Positions 23,128 through 32,885 of a stretch of DNA of 37,164 bases are shown here, piece by piece. A program made the position numbers and the translations under genes. Every line of letters begins with the position of its first letter. Positions within the stretch are counted from its first letter, which is position 1. This stretch comes from Nostoc desertorum CM1-VF14 (GTDB taxonomy: Bacteria; Cyanobacteriota; Cyanobacteriia; Cyanobacteriales; Nostocaceae): positions 1-37,164 of the forward strand of contig JAHHHR010000074.1 in assembly GCA_019359245.1 (NCBI GenBank). Reading direction: 5' to 3'. The notes under the pieces are model-generated. The model had not been told where the DNA came from. It made no database searches and saw only the letters and a program-made list of their open reading frames with translations.

Positions 23128-26100
23128 ATGCATATAATCGAATCTGACTCTCAAGCAAAACACTTACAAGAATGGCAAGGCAGTGGAGTTGACAAAGAAA
23201 TTTTTCATCTGAATGTGCGATCGCTCTACGGGACGTTACCCTACGAATATCTGCTCTACAGTCCCAAAATCTCCCGTCGTAACGATGGACGACTCAGAGA
23301 CAGGGATTTGAAGAAATACCAGCACATTGAGCTAGGCGGCTGGTGGTGCAATGGCGTTGACCCCCTCAACAACTACGCCCTGATGATGTGGGGCTGCTTC
23401 AAACCCGACCATCCCCGAAGAGATCGCCAGAAAATCCACAAATTGATCAAGTATGAACACCCATTCAGAGAAGAGACACGCGCTTTCTTCCTTTTAGTAC
23501 CGAATCGCATCTGGGTGAAAGTCTCCAATCGTAGCGGCATTCCCATTACAGAATTTGACCTACAGCACCCTGGCGGCTTCTGGCATTGGGTTTGGCAACA
23601 CAATGTGCCAGTCACAATTGTCGAAGGTGTCAAAAAAGCTGCTTGCTTATTGACTGCTGGTTATGCTGCGATCGCTATCCCCGGTGTCAACGCTGGATAC
23701 CGCACACCTACTGATGAGTACGGTACTGCCATTGCTAAACCCTCTCTGATTCCAGACTTGAAGCATTTCGCAACACAGGGGAGACTTGTTAACATCTGCT
23801 TTGACCAGGACAACAAGCCTGAAACAGTCCAACGAGTCAGAACCGCTATCAGTCGTATGGGACGGCTGCTGGTAAACGAAGGCTGTTCGCTGCGAGTGAT
23901 TGATTTACCGTTAGGAGCAGAGAAAGGGGTTGATGATTTTATCGTCGCCAAGGGTCAGCCAGCATTTGACGCACTCTACAACACAGCCGTTGCACTAGAG
24001 TTGTGGGAGATTAAGCTGTTTACCTTGCTTACTTATCCGCCAGCAATCGCTCTCAACCAAAGATTCTTGGGCCAGCTTCTCGTACCCGTTGGCGAAAAGC
24101 TGATTATCCTCAAAGCCCCCAAAGGCACTGGTAAAACCGAATGGCTGGCAACTGAGGTGGCGAAAGCACATGACCTTGGACAGAGGGTGTTAATCATCAC
24201 CCATCGGATTCAACTTGGTGAGGCGTTGTGTAATCGCTTTGGTGTTAACTATGTTACCGAAGTCCGCACTAATGAAACAGGCACATTATTAGGATATGGG
24301 GTGTGTGTTGATTCACTGCATCAAGAAAGTCAGGCGCGATTCAATCCTAATGACTGGTCAAATGATGTCATCATTATTGACGAGTGCGACCAAGTATTCT
24401 GGCATTTGCTCAACTCTGGTACGGAAGTGCAGAAGCGTCGGGTATCCGTTCTCAAAAACCTCAAGCAACTGGTACAGAATGTTTTAGGCAGCAGTCAGGG
24501 AAAGATTTACCTGTCTAGTGCCGATGTTTCCGATACTGATGTAAAGTATGTTTTATCACTCGCTGGTGAATATCGAGTTAATCCATTCGTCATCGTTAAC
24601 AACTATCGGCACATAGCTGGTAACTGTTACAACTACCCTGGCAGTAACCCGAAAAATCTCATCGCCGCACTCGACAAGGCGATTTCTAAAGATGGGCATC
24701 ATCTACTATGCTGCTCTGCTCAGAAAGCCAAGTCCAAATGGGGGACGCAAGCATTGGAAGAACGTTTTCGCCGGAAATACCCACACCTGCGGATACTGCG
24801 AATTGACAGTGAATCCGTTGCTGACCCCTCTCATGCGGCTTTCGGTTGTATCGCTCACCTGAACGAAATTCTCACCCAGTATGATTTGGTTATCGCCTCC
24901 CCAAGTCTTGAAACTGGAGTCAGCATCGATATTCGAGGGCATTTCAGTGCTGTTTGGGGGATTTTTCAGGGAGTGCAGCCGGTTAACTCTGTGCGGCAGA
25001 TGTTGGCAAGGGTTAGGGAGACTGTTGATCGTCATATCTGGGTGAGAGAGTGGGGGATGAGCGTTGTGGGCAATGGTTCCACAACGATAGGAGGATTGCT
25101 CAGAAGTCAGCACGTCGCAACACAAGCGAACATTGCGCTGTTGTCGGCGGCGGATAATGACGATTACAGCTTTGTTGACCAGAATTTTCAACCGGAGTCA
25201 TTGCAGACTTGGGGTAAGCGTGGTTCTGTGATTAACGTTGAGATGCGGCGCTATCGAGAGTCTGTGCTTGCGGGTTTGGTCGAGGATGGATACACCATTA
25301 TTGATGCAGCCGATGCTGATGATGATGAGAGTGGGGCAGTAATCGAGTCGGTTAAGGCGGCATCTGTTGAATTGTATGCTGCGGAGTGTCACGCGATCGC
25401 GGATTCTGATGAACTTTCCCCAACTGAATTGAAGAAGTTGCAAGACAAAAGAGTGAAAACGAAAACTGAACGACATCAGCAGCGCAAGGCGGAATTATCC
25501 CGTCGCTATGAAATTGAAGTTACGCCTGATTTGGTCGAGAAAGATGATGACGGCTGGTATCCTCAACTGAGAATGCACTACTATTTGACGCTGGGGCGAG
25601 AGTTTCTGACTAATCGTGATACCAAACGGGCTAAGGCGCAGTTAGAAGCGGGAGAGAATTCAGTTTGGAAACCAGATTTTAATAAGGGGCAGTTATTACC
25701 TGCTGTGTTGTTACTGGAAAATCTAAATCTGTTGCAGTTTCTTACGCCAGACGTTCAGTTGCGGGGGTCTGATGAGAAGATGGTAGAGTTTAAAGCGCTA
25801 GCTGTAAAGCATCGGCACGTTATCAAGAATTACCTGAATGTCAGTATCTCAGAAAAACTGACTCCGATAGCGATCGCTCAGAAGTTACTTGCCAAGATAG
25901 ACTTGAAGTTGGACTATGTTGGTCGGCTTGGTTCACGAGACAATCGGGAGTGCGTTTACCAGTTTGTGCCTGTTGATGATCAGCGTGATTCGATTTTCGG
26001 GCAATGGCTCAATCGAGATGAAGCATTAAATCGTGAGTTGGTGTCAGTCATTAATAATATAGAGTTCCCAACACAAGTGACTGGTACAATATCACATGAC

Positions 26101-26349
26101 ATTCCCCAAACATTAAATCAGGTCGAAAGTCCTGCTACCCACGGTTGGAAGGGGCTGAAACTCAAATTGCAGCAGGGTTTGGACAGTATTAGCTCTTCCT
26201 ACAGTGAGTTAATCTCCACAGTTGGTCAGGCTGTCGGCGTTGCTGACGGCGAGCCTTACTGGAACGGATGCTTAGGGCAGTGGCAGGTGTGGGTTAACTT
26301 TGGGAGCGGGTGTACGTCTGTGGTCTGCGATTGGTTGGTGGCAGTGTAG
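23128..26349 (+). CDS. Plasmid replication protein, CyRepA1 type (Toprim + helicase)
   Basis: 1,073 residues from ATG 23128 (AGAGGG just upstream; a GTG 39 bases earlier is possible). N-terminal DUF3854/Toprim-like region: IVEGVKKAACLLTAGYAA with Glu166, and ICFDQDNKPE near 225. Then a helicase core: Walker A APKGTGKTEWL near 333, VLIITHRIQLGEAL, Walker B IIIDECDQVFWH near 418, SPSLETGVSID and arginine-bearing MLARVRETVDRHIWV near 625. The C-terminus ends GEPYWNGCLGQWQVWVNFGSGC. The combined primase-like and helicase modules point to initiation of plasmid replication. A relic of a second copy's 3' end lies at 32506. Confidence 0.9.
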   Translation: MHIIESDSQAKHLQEWQGSGVDKEIFHLNVRSLYGTLPYEYLLYSPKISRRNDGRLRDRDLKKYQHIELGGWWCNGVDPLNNYALMMWGCFKPDHPRRDRQKIHKLIKYEHPFREETRAFFLLVPNRIWVKVSNRSGIPITEFDLQHPGGFWHWVWQHNVPVTIVEGVKKAACLLTAGYAAIAIPGVNAGYRTPTDEYGTAIAKPSLIPDLKHFATQGRLVNICFDQDNKPETVQRVRTAISRMGRLLVNEGCSLRVIDLPLGAEKGVDDFIVAKGQPAFDALYNTAVALELWEIKLFTLLTYPPAIALNQRFLGQLLVPVGEKLIILKAPKGTGKTEWLATEVAKAHDLGQRVLIITHRIQLGEALCNRFGVNYVTEVRTNETGTLLGYGVCVDSLHQESQARFNPNDWSNDVIIIDECDQVFWHLLNSGTEVQKRRVSVLKNLKQLVQNVLGSSQGKIYLSSADVSDTDVKYVLSLAGEYRVNPFVIVNNYRHIAGNCYNYPGSNPKNLIAALDKAISKDGHHLLCCSAQKAKSKWGTQALEERFRRKYPHLRILRIDSESVADPSHAAFGCIAHLNEILTQYDLVIASPSLETGVSIDIRGHFSAVWGIFQGVQPVNSVRQMLARVRETVDRHIWVREWGMSVVGNGSTTIGGLLRSQHVATQANIALLSAADNDDYSFVDQNFQPESLQTWGKRGSVINVEMRRYRESVLAGLVEDGYTIIDAADADDDESGAVIESVKAASVELYAAECHAIADSDELSPTELKKLQDKRVKTKTERHQQRKAELSRRYEIEVTPDLVEKDDDGWYPQLRMHYYLTLGREFLTNRDTKRAKAQLEAGENSVWKPDFNKGQLLPAVLLLENLNLLQFLTPDVQLRGSDEKMVEFKALAVKHRHVIKNYLNVSISEKLTPIAIAQKLLAKIDLKLDYVGRLGSRDNRECVYQFVPVDDQRDSIFGQWLNRDEALNRELVSVINNIEFPTQVTGTISHDIPQTLNQVESPATHGWKGLKLKLQQGLDSISSSYSELISTVGQAVGVADGEPYWNGCLGQWQVWVNFGSGCTSVVCDWLVAV

Positions 26350-26380
26350 GTCAAAGTAGTTCACTATTCCATCAAAACAA

Positions 26381-26602
26381 TTACTCTGAGTCGGTTATTG
26401 TGCAGATTCTGAGTTTGGGGCAAATAATCTCTCTTGCAAAGCCATTGAAAAAAACAATTTTGTGTTCGTTATCTCCTCCGTCTCCTAAAGTAACTCGTTT
26501 AAGGATGCTCATCTTTTTCATCTCAGAGATGGTATTCTCAGAGAAATCCAATTCATGTCTACAGTCGCAACGAAAGGATGATGGAAATAGTTCTACTGCC
26601 AT
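26381..26602 (-). CDS. Small conserved hypothetical protein
   Basis: About 73 residues reading leftward, convergent with rep: AVELFPSSFRCDCRHELDFSENTISEMKKMSILKRVTLGDGGDNEHKIVFFNGFAREIICPKLRICTI. The CDC-x-H-x-D spacing suggests metal binding, and the pattern FRCDC..E.D.SENTI.EMKKMS looks like a small protein recurrent in cyanobacteria. The 5' edge is uncertain (TTG 26629 or ATG 26602). The IS at 26632 inserted at its front and cut it from its original promoter, so expression is doubtful. Confidence 0.55.
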   Translation of the reverse strand: MAVELFPSSFRCDCRHELDFSENTISEMKKMSILKRVTLGDGGDNEHKIVFFNGFAREIICPKLRICTITDSE

Positions 26603-26631
26603 CTTGCACACCAGGATAAACCCCACCAAAT

Positions 26632-28473
26632 CCCTAATTGTCTAATTAGTATGCAAAGCAGATAAGCTGAAAAAGGAATCTAGCAGCAGCAAAAAGAAGC
26701 GTGATAGTAAAGAAGCCACGTCATCGCCCACAACGGAGTTTTCCTGACGCTCAACGTATAATTGTGGAATGTGAGTTAGATAAGTGTATCCATTGTGGGA
26801 AGAATTTAGTTAACCGCAGAGCCTGGCATATGCGTAAAACTGTTCAAACTATGAGTGGAGCGGTGTTTGTGGCAGGTAAAAGCAAAGAATGTAAAAATCT
26901 CGCCTGTACACACTTTAATAAACATTATTACGCTGGTGGTGTACTCAAGTATAGTTTGCCCAATAGTACTTATGGTTTAGATGTGCTTGCATTCATAGGT
27001 TGGCAACATGAAAATGAACATCAACAATTAATTGAGATTCAGGAAAATTTAAATCAGCGTGGAATCGAGATTAATGGGCGGAATGTAGGTAAACTATACC
27101 GTCAATTTCTAGCACTGTTAGGTGGAACGATTGCACATACAGCTGAGAAGTTAGCTGCCACAGCGATTGAACATGGTGGTTTAATTTGGGCAATTGATGC
27201 GTTACAGCCCTCGATGTCATGGAACCTTGCTATATGTGCTGTACGAGGTATTAAGTGGTACACCAGTAAGTGGAATTCAGTTACCCCAGGCACAGGCACA
27301 AAGGTTAATTGAGTGGCTGCAACCATATCAGGAGTTGCCGCTACATTGTGCTGGCAACTCTTTCAGATGGGGAAAAATCAATCATCGCGGCAATGAATTC
27401 AAGTTGGCCAGATGCACCCCATCAACGTTGTCAGGCACACTTTCTAAGTAATCTTAGTGAAGTGGTGTTGCCATTAGACACAAAGCTAAGACAGCAATTA
27501 AAAGCAGATTTAGATGGACTGCCAAAAGTCCCTGAGTACTCAGAAAGACCCCAAGACCCAGGTTCCGAAAAGCAGCAAGACAGTCTCCCCTTTTTTCAGG
27601 AATCCCCTATTTGTCACGAAACGCAGAGCTAGCAGCAATCGAATCCCAGATTCGCGCTGCGATTAGGGATTGTGTCAATCGCACAAGTCGCAAACCTTTT
27701 CAGTGGGGCGGTATTGAAGGCTACCAGCAACTAAAAACAATAGGTACGATACTACGTAGTTTACCATGCCGGGAAATTGATACAGATTACTTGTCTGTCT
27801 TGTCAGTATGGGTTGACCAAGCTTTAAGCAACAATCTTTCGGTAGCGTTGGATTTGGAACAGGCTAACCTTTGGTTACGACGAATTGCTGATTGTTTGCA
27901 TTACCCCAAATACTCTCACCCCATCAAAGACAATGTGATTAATACTACCTATCCTAGCAACTTATCCTTGACAAGCCTTAAAGTTCGATGCGAGATGGAA
28001 GAATTATTACAGCAGTTTGTGCCTGATCCTAAACAAAATCCGGCACAGTTTGCTCTCAAGAAAAAGTTACAACGACTATGGAACAAATACGGGGCTAACT
28101 TATTGCACTGCTATGATATCCCTGGTTTGCCGCCAGATAACCTGAAAATGGAAGCTATGTTTAGCCATTTGCGTCGCCACCAGCGACGAATTAGTGGGCG
28201 TAAATCAACTTCCGAATTGCGTGATTTTGGGCAATATCAAGTTCTATTTCTTGCCGAAAGCGAACAACAGTTACTTGCACAAATTCAGCAAGTACCTATA
28301 ACTGAGTATAAAACTCAACGTCGCAGATTAGCTTTGGCTGAAGCTCCTCGCCAACAAAAACGTCGCCTTCATCGTCATCCAGTTAGCACAATACAAGCTT
28401 TAGTCGATCAACATACGGAACTTCTTACTATGCTTGAGTTTCAAGCTCTTTCATACCAATTAGACACCTAGGG
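26632..28473 (+). mobile_element. Degraded IS element with 18-bp ends and 8-bp target duplication
   Basis: The left end CCCTAATTGTCTAATTAG (26632-26649) and the inverse of the right end (28456-28473, reading CCAATTAGACACCTAGGG) match at 15 of 18 positions. Both are flanked directly by CACCAAAT (26624-26631 and 28474-28481), an 8-bp target site duplication. The 1,842-bp element carries one broken transposase whose stop codon lies in the right end. The transposase has MULE-like QRCQAHFL. I cannot assign the IS family. Confidence 0.8.
26660..28471 (+). pseudogene. DDE transposase, multiply frameshifted
   Basis: The reading passes through at least four frames. KKESSSSKKKRDSKEATSS comes first. 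FPDAQRIIVECELDKCIHCGKNLVNRRAWHMRKTVQ with a Cys zinc-knuckle (CIHC, CKNLAC) runs to IWAIDALQP (first acidic residue) at about 27210. GHGTLLYVLYEVLSGTPVSGIQLPQAQAQRLIEWLQPYQELPL follows, then LSDGEKSIIAAMNSSWPDAPHQRCQAHFLSNLSEVVLPLD (second acidic region and the C..H motif). Finally comes an open 286-codon stretch with NLKMEAMFSHLRRHQRRISGRKST. It cannot make active transposase. Confidence 0.85.
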
Positions 28474-28596
28474 CACCAAATGCTACCACACTCTATGGAA
28501 CGGAACCTGGGTCATTATTATGTAACAGTCTTTGTAAATAATCTGATACTGAACTATCCCAATAACAATTTATATACATGACTCATAGTCTGCAAA

Positions 28597-29109
28597 TTAA
28601 GTGGGTTCTGGTACTGATGTAGATGAAGAACTCAGGGTAATATTGGCCGCAGAATCTTGATAGATGTATGTTCCTGCCCGTCCCACCTCACCTGTCAAGG
28701 TAATTTCAGAGCTTGAAGTTCTTTTTAAGGTATATCTAGGAGCATCAAAAGCAATGCCAAAATCAACTACTAAATTCCAATTCGACCCAGAATCAAGCTC
28801 AAAATCGACATCTGGGGTTAAGTTACCGCCATTAGTAGGGACTCTCTTCAAATTTAGGTCTAGATTGTTGACGGATAGCTCCCAATCGCTTAAAGTCCCG
28901 GACTCTGAGTAAACCACGAATCCCGAATATTCGCTTTTTTCTGGCAAAGAGTTCGTAAGGAATGGGCTAGTAGCATCGACTAAAGTAAAATCACCTGAAA
29001 ATTCTTGTCTAGTTAGAATAGCTCCCAGCACTGGAGTAGCATGAAATACGCTTGCAACTACCAAACCAATCACGGCAACGCTAACTTTAGGGAGTCGAAC
29101 TTGATTCAT
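28597..29109 (-). CDS. Exported PEP-CTERM-type protein, sorting signal truncated
   Basis: 170 residues with a signal peptide (LPKVSVAVIGLVVASVFHATPVLGA), a beta-rich body (FVVYSESGTLSDWELSVNNLDLNLKR, ELDSGSNWNLVVDFGIAFDAPRYTL), and then SSTSVPEPT followed at once by a stop. VPEPT is the beginning of a PEP-CTERM sorting signal, but the transmembrane helix and the Arg-rich tail are missing in all frames nearby. The protein would be secreted but not sorted by an exosortase. Its C-terminus lies 124 bases from the right end of the IS. Confidence 0.75.
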   Translation of the reverse strand: MNQVRLPKVSVAVIGLVVASVFHATPVLGAILTRQEFSGDFTLVDATSPFLTNSLPEKSEYSGFVVYSESGTLSDWELSVNNLDLNLKRVPTNGGNLTPDVDFELDSGSNWNLVVDFGIAFDAPRYTLKRTSSSEITLTGEVGRAGTYIYQDSAANITLSSSSTSVPEPT

Positions 29110-29524
29110 GGATTAGGTATGCTATCTAAAATTGTTGAAGGTATGCTATCACATCGGGAGCAACTTAAGATACATTTGATACACCAAAATTTTCTGCGAT
29201 GTGCGGTGTTCTCGAAGAATCGCTCAAGCCAAGAAATGGGCAATACTATTAAAGAATTACTCAGTGCCCTAACGATTAATGAGCGGTTGGCTATGATGCT
29301 GAAGTTTGAGATTAATTCATCAGTTAGGCTATTCGGTATGGCTTCAGATTTAGATTTGGCGATGCCTGCGGTAAATGTTTGCCGAAGCGTGGCAATATCT
29401 TGTACAGCACAAGAATGCCTATCACTTACCAAAATGACTTGCATTGAGTACTATCGTTTGCGAGATGCTAAAAATAGCACCTCGCAAATCGTACTGCTTG
29501 GTGATGGCAGAACGTTAACTCCGA
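29110..29524. other. Gene-poor interval with an unassigned open frame
   Basis: 415 bases between two leftward genes. A plus-strand frame stays open for 184 codons (29041-29595) but overlaps the ends of both neighbours and resembles nothing I know. A leftward frame of 112 codons (29106-29444) is equally unconvincing. The promoter of the leftward PEP-CTERM gene should be here. I annotate no gene. Confidence 0.4.
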
Positions 29525-32215
29525 TTAAACAACCACAAAATTCTTTTCGGTTAGTGCCACCTCAGCATCTAATTGTGCAAATTGTACCTGAGTAAACCTA
29601 GAGGCACTACCATCAAGGTCAAAGAACAATCCACCTGTAGTGCTGTTAAAAATAAATCGCTGAGTATTAGTAGTTGCAGATGCTCCGATGGCAAACTTAT
29701 TTGTCTCAAGTGTACCTGATGATAATCCGCCACCAAAACCAGCAGCCGTCACCTGAATTAGTTCATTAGTCGTGTTGAAGTCATCAAGACGATCAACACC
29801 TTCATTGAAATTCTTGAAAGCAAAAGTGTCAGTACCAGCTCCTCCAATTAGGCTATCATTACCTTTGCTACCAGTGAGGGTATCATTGCCAAAACCACCC
29901 TTGAGGGTATCATTGCCATTGCTCCCCGCAATCAAGTCATCGTACTGTGTACCTGTGATATCCAATCGTTCGATAGACTTATAGCTAATTCGACTAGTGC
30001 CATTCGTAATCGAGCCAGTATTAGTGCTGGCATTAAAATTTGAAATGATTCCCTTACCCTCACTATTACCACTGTCATTGACAATCAACAAATCCTCACC
30101 TGCGCCCCCATCTATTGTGTCATTGCCAGCAATCATCGCAACCTCTTCAAGATCACGGAACCCGACAGTGTAAGTAATATTTCCTATTATTGTATCGTTG
30201 CCATTGCTCCCTACAATCAAGTCATCGGACTGTGTACCTGTGATCTCTAATCGCTCGATATTTTTGTAGCTAACCTGCGTGCCATTCGTAATCATGCCAC
30301 TATTAGTGGTAGCATCAAATGTCGAAGTGATTCCCTCACTAGTCCGGGGTATATAGACTAATAAATCGTCACCCAAACCCCCATCTACCGTATCATTGCC
30401 ACTAATACCCGCGTTTATCGTATCATTGCCATTGTTCCCTACAATCAAGTCATCAGACTGTGTACCTGTAATATTTAATCGCTCGATATTTTTGTAGCTA
30501 ACCTGATTCGTGCCATCCGTAATTAAGCCAGTATTAGTAGTAGCATTGAAATTCGTTGTGATTCCCTGAACACTCCCGGAATTATAGACCAACAAATCCT
30601 CACCCAAACCCCCATCTACCCTATCATTGCCACCAGCACCCGTGGAGAGCGTATCATTGCCATTGTTCCCTACAATCAAGTCATCGTTAGATGTACCTGT
30701 AATATTTAATCGCTCGATATTTTTGTAATTAACCCGATTCGTGCCAGATGTAATCGAGCCAGTATTAGTAGTAGCATTAAATGTCGTTGTGATTCCCTTA
30801 CTAGTCCCGGAGTTATAGACCAACAAATCCTCACCCAAACCCCCATCTACTGTATCATTGCCACTAACGCCTCCAGAAAGCGTATCATTGCCGTTGCTCC
30901 CTACAATCAAGTCATCGTTGGATGTACCTGTAATATTTAATCGTTCGATATTTTTGTAGCTAATTCGGTTCGTGCCCAGCCTAATTGAGCCAATGTTAGT
31001 AGTAGGATTGAAATTCGTTGTGATTCCTCCGGTAATGTCGTAATAATAAGTGTCATAGGATAACAAATCATCACCAATACCTCCATCTACCGTATCATTG
31101 CTACTGTAGTTCTTAGAGAAAGAGAAGGTATCGTTACCATCACCACCATTAAGCAGGTTATTGGCTTTTGAAAAGCTAACAATCAAGTAATCGTCACCAG
31201 CGCCACCGTTGAGGGTGTTATTACCAATTACATAAACGTTGTCATAATAGTCGTCGTAGCCTGAGGCAGAGAGAGTATCGTTGCCGTAGTCCCCATTAAG
31301 CAACTGAGCGCCTGCTAAAGAATCAAGACTTAAAGAACCAACATCCAAGCGATCATCACCAGTACCACCGTCAAGAGTGTCATCACCAGTACCACCGTCA
31401 AGAGTGTCATTGCCCACACCTCCCTGCAATAGGTCGTTCCCAGTACCACCGTTGAGGGTGTCATTGCCCACACCTCCCTGCAATAGGTCGTTCCCAGTAC
31501 CACCGTTGAGAGTGTCATTGCCTACACCACCGATGAGGGTATCATTTCCCTTACCACCTCTGAGCAAGTCGTTGCCACTTTTGCCGTCGAGGGAGTCATT
31601 ACCCCCCTGACCATTGACTACATCATCTGAGTCGTCAAAACCCGTAATCTTATTAGATAGCTCATTGAGAAAAGTCACCGTATTTTTCATGCTCAGGCTA
31701 GTATCTGTGGAGTTAGCACTAAAGACATTAAAGCTGTTGGTGATAGTAGCTTCCCCATCAAACAGAATATTGCTGATCCCTGGTGTTGCACCAGAAGATT
31801 TCTGATTCTGCAAGTTTTCTAATTTGAACTTTTGCAGGATGACTTTGATCACAGGCAGACTCTTAGCAGCACCTATTCCTTCAAAGGTGATTTCCAAATT
31901 GCTGCCGTTCTCGGTCAGCAGCAAATTTTGGGCATTCAACAAGTACTTGTTCTGGAAATTTAGGGTGTCTACTTCCGCAATGACTCCGGAAGTCTGGTTT
32001 GTTCCTTTGCCAACGCCACCGAAATCAGTAATAATATCAGTACCGTCGCCATAGTAGTCGCTGTAAACAAATTGATCGTTACCGCCTCCACCAGTCAGGG
32101 TGTCCTTGCCCTGGTTCCCTGTAATGGTATCGTTGCCTGCAAGACCGTTAATCGTGTCCGCGTCGTAACTACCCACTAAGGTATCATTGCCCTTGGTTCC
32201 AATGATATTTGCCAT
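29525..32215 (-). CDS. RTX-type calcium-binding repeat protein
   Basis: 896 residues, acidic, with many GGxGNDxLxG nonapeptides: at 1-50, a long block at ~195-300, and near 770-800. The middle (~370-770) is five ~80-residue repeats, each with GITTNFNATTNTGSIT, then YKNIERLNITGT, then DDLIVGSNGNDT. The last 95 residues (TNTQRFIFNSTTGGLFFDLDGSASRFTQVQFAQLDAEVALTEKNFVVV) resemble type I secretion targets of cyanobacteria. It has no Sec signal; export by a type I secretion system is expected. Ca2+-dependent folding outside the cell is the known behaviour of the family; the specific role is unknown. Confidence 0.9.
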   Translation of the reverse strand: MANIIGTKGNDTLVGSYDADTINGLAGNDTITGNQGKDTLTGGGGNDQFVYSDYYGDGTDIITDFGGVGKGTNQTSGVIAEVDTLNFQNKYLLNAQNLLLTENGSNLEITFEGIGAAKSLPVIKVILQKFKLENLQNQKSSGATPGISNILFDGEATITNSFNVFSANSTDTSLSMKNTVTFLNELSNKITGFDDSDDVVNGQGGNDSLDGKSGNDLLRGGKGNDTLIGGVGNDTLNGGTGNDLLQGGVGNDTLNGGTGNDLLQGGVGNDTLDGGTGDDTLDGGTGDDRLDVGSLSLDSLAGAQLLNGDYGNDTLSASGYDDYYDNVYVIGNNTLNGGAGDDYLIVSFSKANNLLNGGDGNDTFSFSKNYSSNDTVDGGIGDDLLSYDTYYYDITGGITTNFNPTTNIGSIRLGTNRISYKNIERLNITGTSNDDLIVGSNGNDTLSGGVSGNDTVDGGLGEDLLVYNSGTSKGITTTFNATTNTGSITSGTNRVNYKNIERLNITGTSNDDLIVGNNGNDTLSTGAGGNDRVDGGLGEDLLVYNSGSVQGITTNFNATTNTGLITDGTNQVSYKNIERLNITGTQSDDLIVGNNGNDTINAGISGNDTVDGGLGDDLLVYIPRTSEGITSTFDATTNSGMITNGTQVSYKNIERLEITGTQSDDLIVGSNGNDTIIGNITYTVGFRDLEEVAMIAGNDTIDGGAGEDLLIVNDSGNSEGKGIISNFNASTNTGSITNGTSRISYKSIERLDITGTQYDDLIAGSNGNDTLKGGFGNDTLTGSKGNDSLIGGAGTDTFAFKNFNEGVDRLDDFNTTNELIQVTAAGFGGGLSSGTLETNKFAIGASATTNTQRFIFNSTTGGLFFDLDGSASRFTQVQFAQLDAEVALTEKNFVVV
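31355..31511. repeat. Tandem DNA repeats in the RTX gene
   Basis: Two tandem 54-bp units (31404-31457 and 31458-31511) differ at one base. A 27-bp unit is repeated next to them (from about 31355 and 31382). Unit lengths are exact multiples of the 27-base nonapeptide, so the frame is kept. Recent expansion by slippage or recombination is likely. Confidence 0.8.
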
Positions 32216-32505
32216 AATTTTTTACCTACCTAAATCAATTTTTTTAGTAACTTCAGTTCTCAATTTTGCGTTGAGTGCTGTTTTTGGGCACAAAAAACTT
32301 GCTTCAAGGGTGATGCTTTCGGCATACTTTACTGGGCTAATTTTGAGACTCACTTCCGTTTGTGGTTTCGGTTTAGGAGTGTTATTGAGTCAACACTGTT
32401 GTATTTAACAGAGGTTGATTGAGGAATTATGCATTCGCCAAAGAACTGTTTCTTCTCGGCTCGACTTTATCCTTGGTAACTTGCTAACCCAAAAGAAAAG
32501 TCTCC

Positions 32506-32637
32506 CAAGTTGGCGAGGCTATTGGTGTTGCTGATGGTGAGCCTTACTGGAATAGATACTTGGGGCAGTGGCAAATTTGGGTTAAGTTTGGAAGCGGGTG
32601 TAAATCTGTTGTTTGCGATTGGCTTTTTGCGGTATAG
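32506..32637 (+). pseudogene. CyRepA1 3'-end remnant (second rep copy)
   Basis: The rightward frame QVGEAIGVADGEPYWNRYLGQWQIWVKFGSGCKSVVCDWLFAV and stop matches the last 43 residues of the intact rep (TVGQAVGVADGEPYWNGCLGQWQVWVNFGSGCTSVVCDWLVAV) with about 80 per cent identity. An in-frame stop lies at 32485-32487, so it cannot be a full gene. The stretches 32216-32505 and 32638-32885 hold no gene; the latter contains the palindrome CCCCCTAAGGGGG at 32746-32758. Confidence 0.85.
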
Positions 32638-32885
32638 GTAATACCTTCACAAAGCTTACGCCTAATAATTGCTCCAGGAGAGCTATCGCTCCATAGTGGT
32701 TAAGTCCAATTTATTAAAACTGAACTACTTAAATCGTTGGGTTCGCCCCCTAAGGGGGAGTATGTTTATCAGTTTTTCCACCTGATGATGTTTGCTCCCT
32801 TAAGATTCAGGCAGTGCTTTGAGAGTTCTGAAACATTAAAAGTTACATTAGTAGTATGTCCAAATAGTATAGAGGTTTTCTTGTT

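Noticed and set aside
27557..28513. 12-13 base inverted pair GACCCAGGTTCC (27557 on, plus strand; 28502-28513, minus strand)
   Set aside because: One copy is inside the transposase and the other outside the IS; no matching target duplication or second end, so it may be chance.
29041..29595. 184-codon plus-strand open frame
   Set aside because: It overlaps the ends of two convincing leftward genes, resembles no family I know and has no ribosome binding site; likely chance.
31355..31560. CRISPR or MITE array
   Set aside because: The repeats encode RTX nonapeptides in frame of the large leftward gene.
32187..32408. 73-codon plus-strand frame opposite the RTX promoter
   Set aside because: No ribosome binding site or recognisable features; overlaps the start of the RTX gene.
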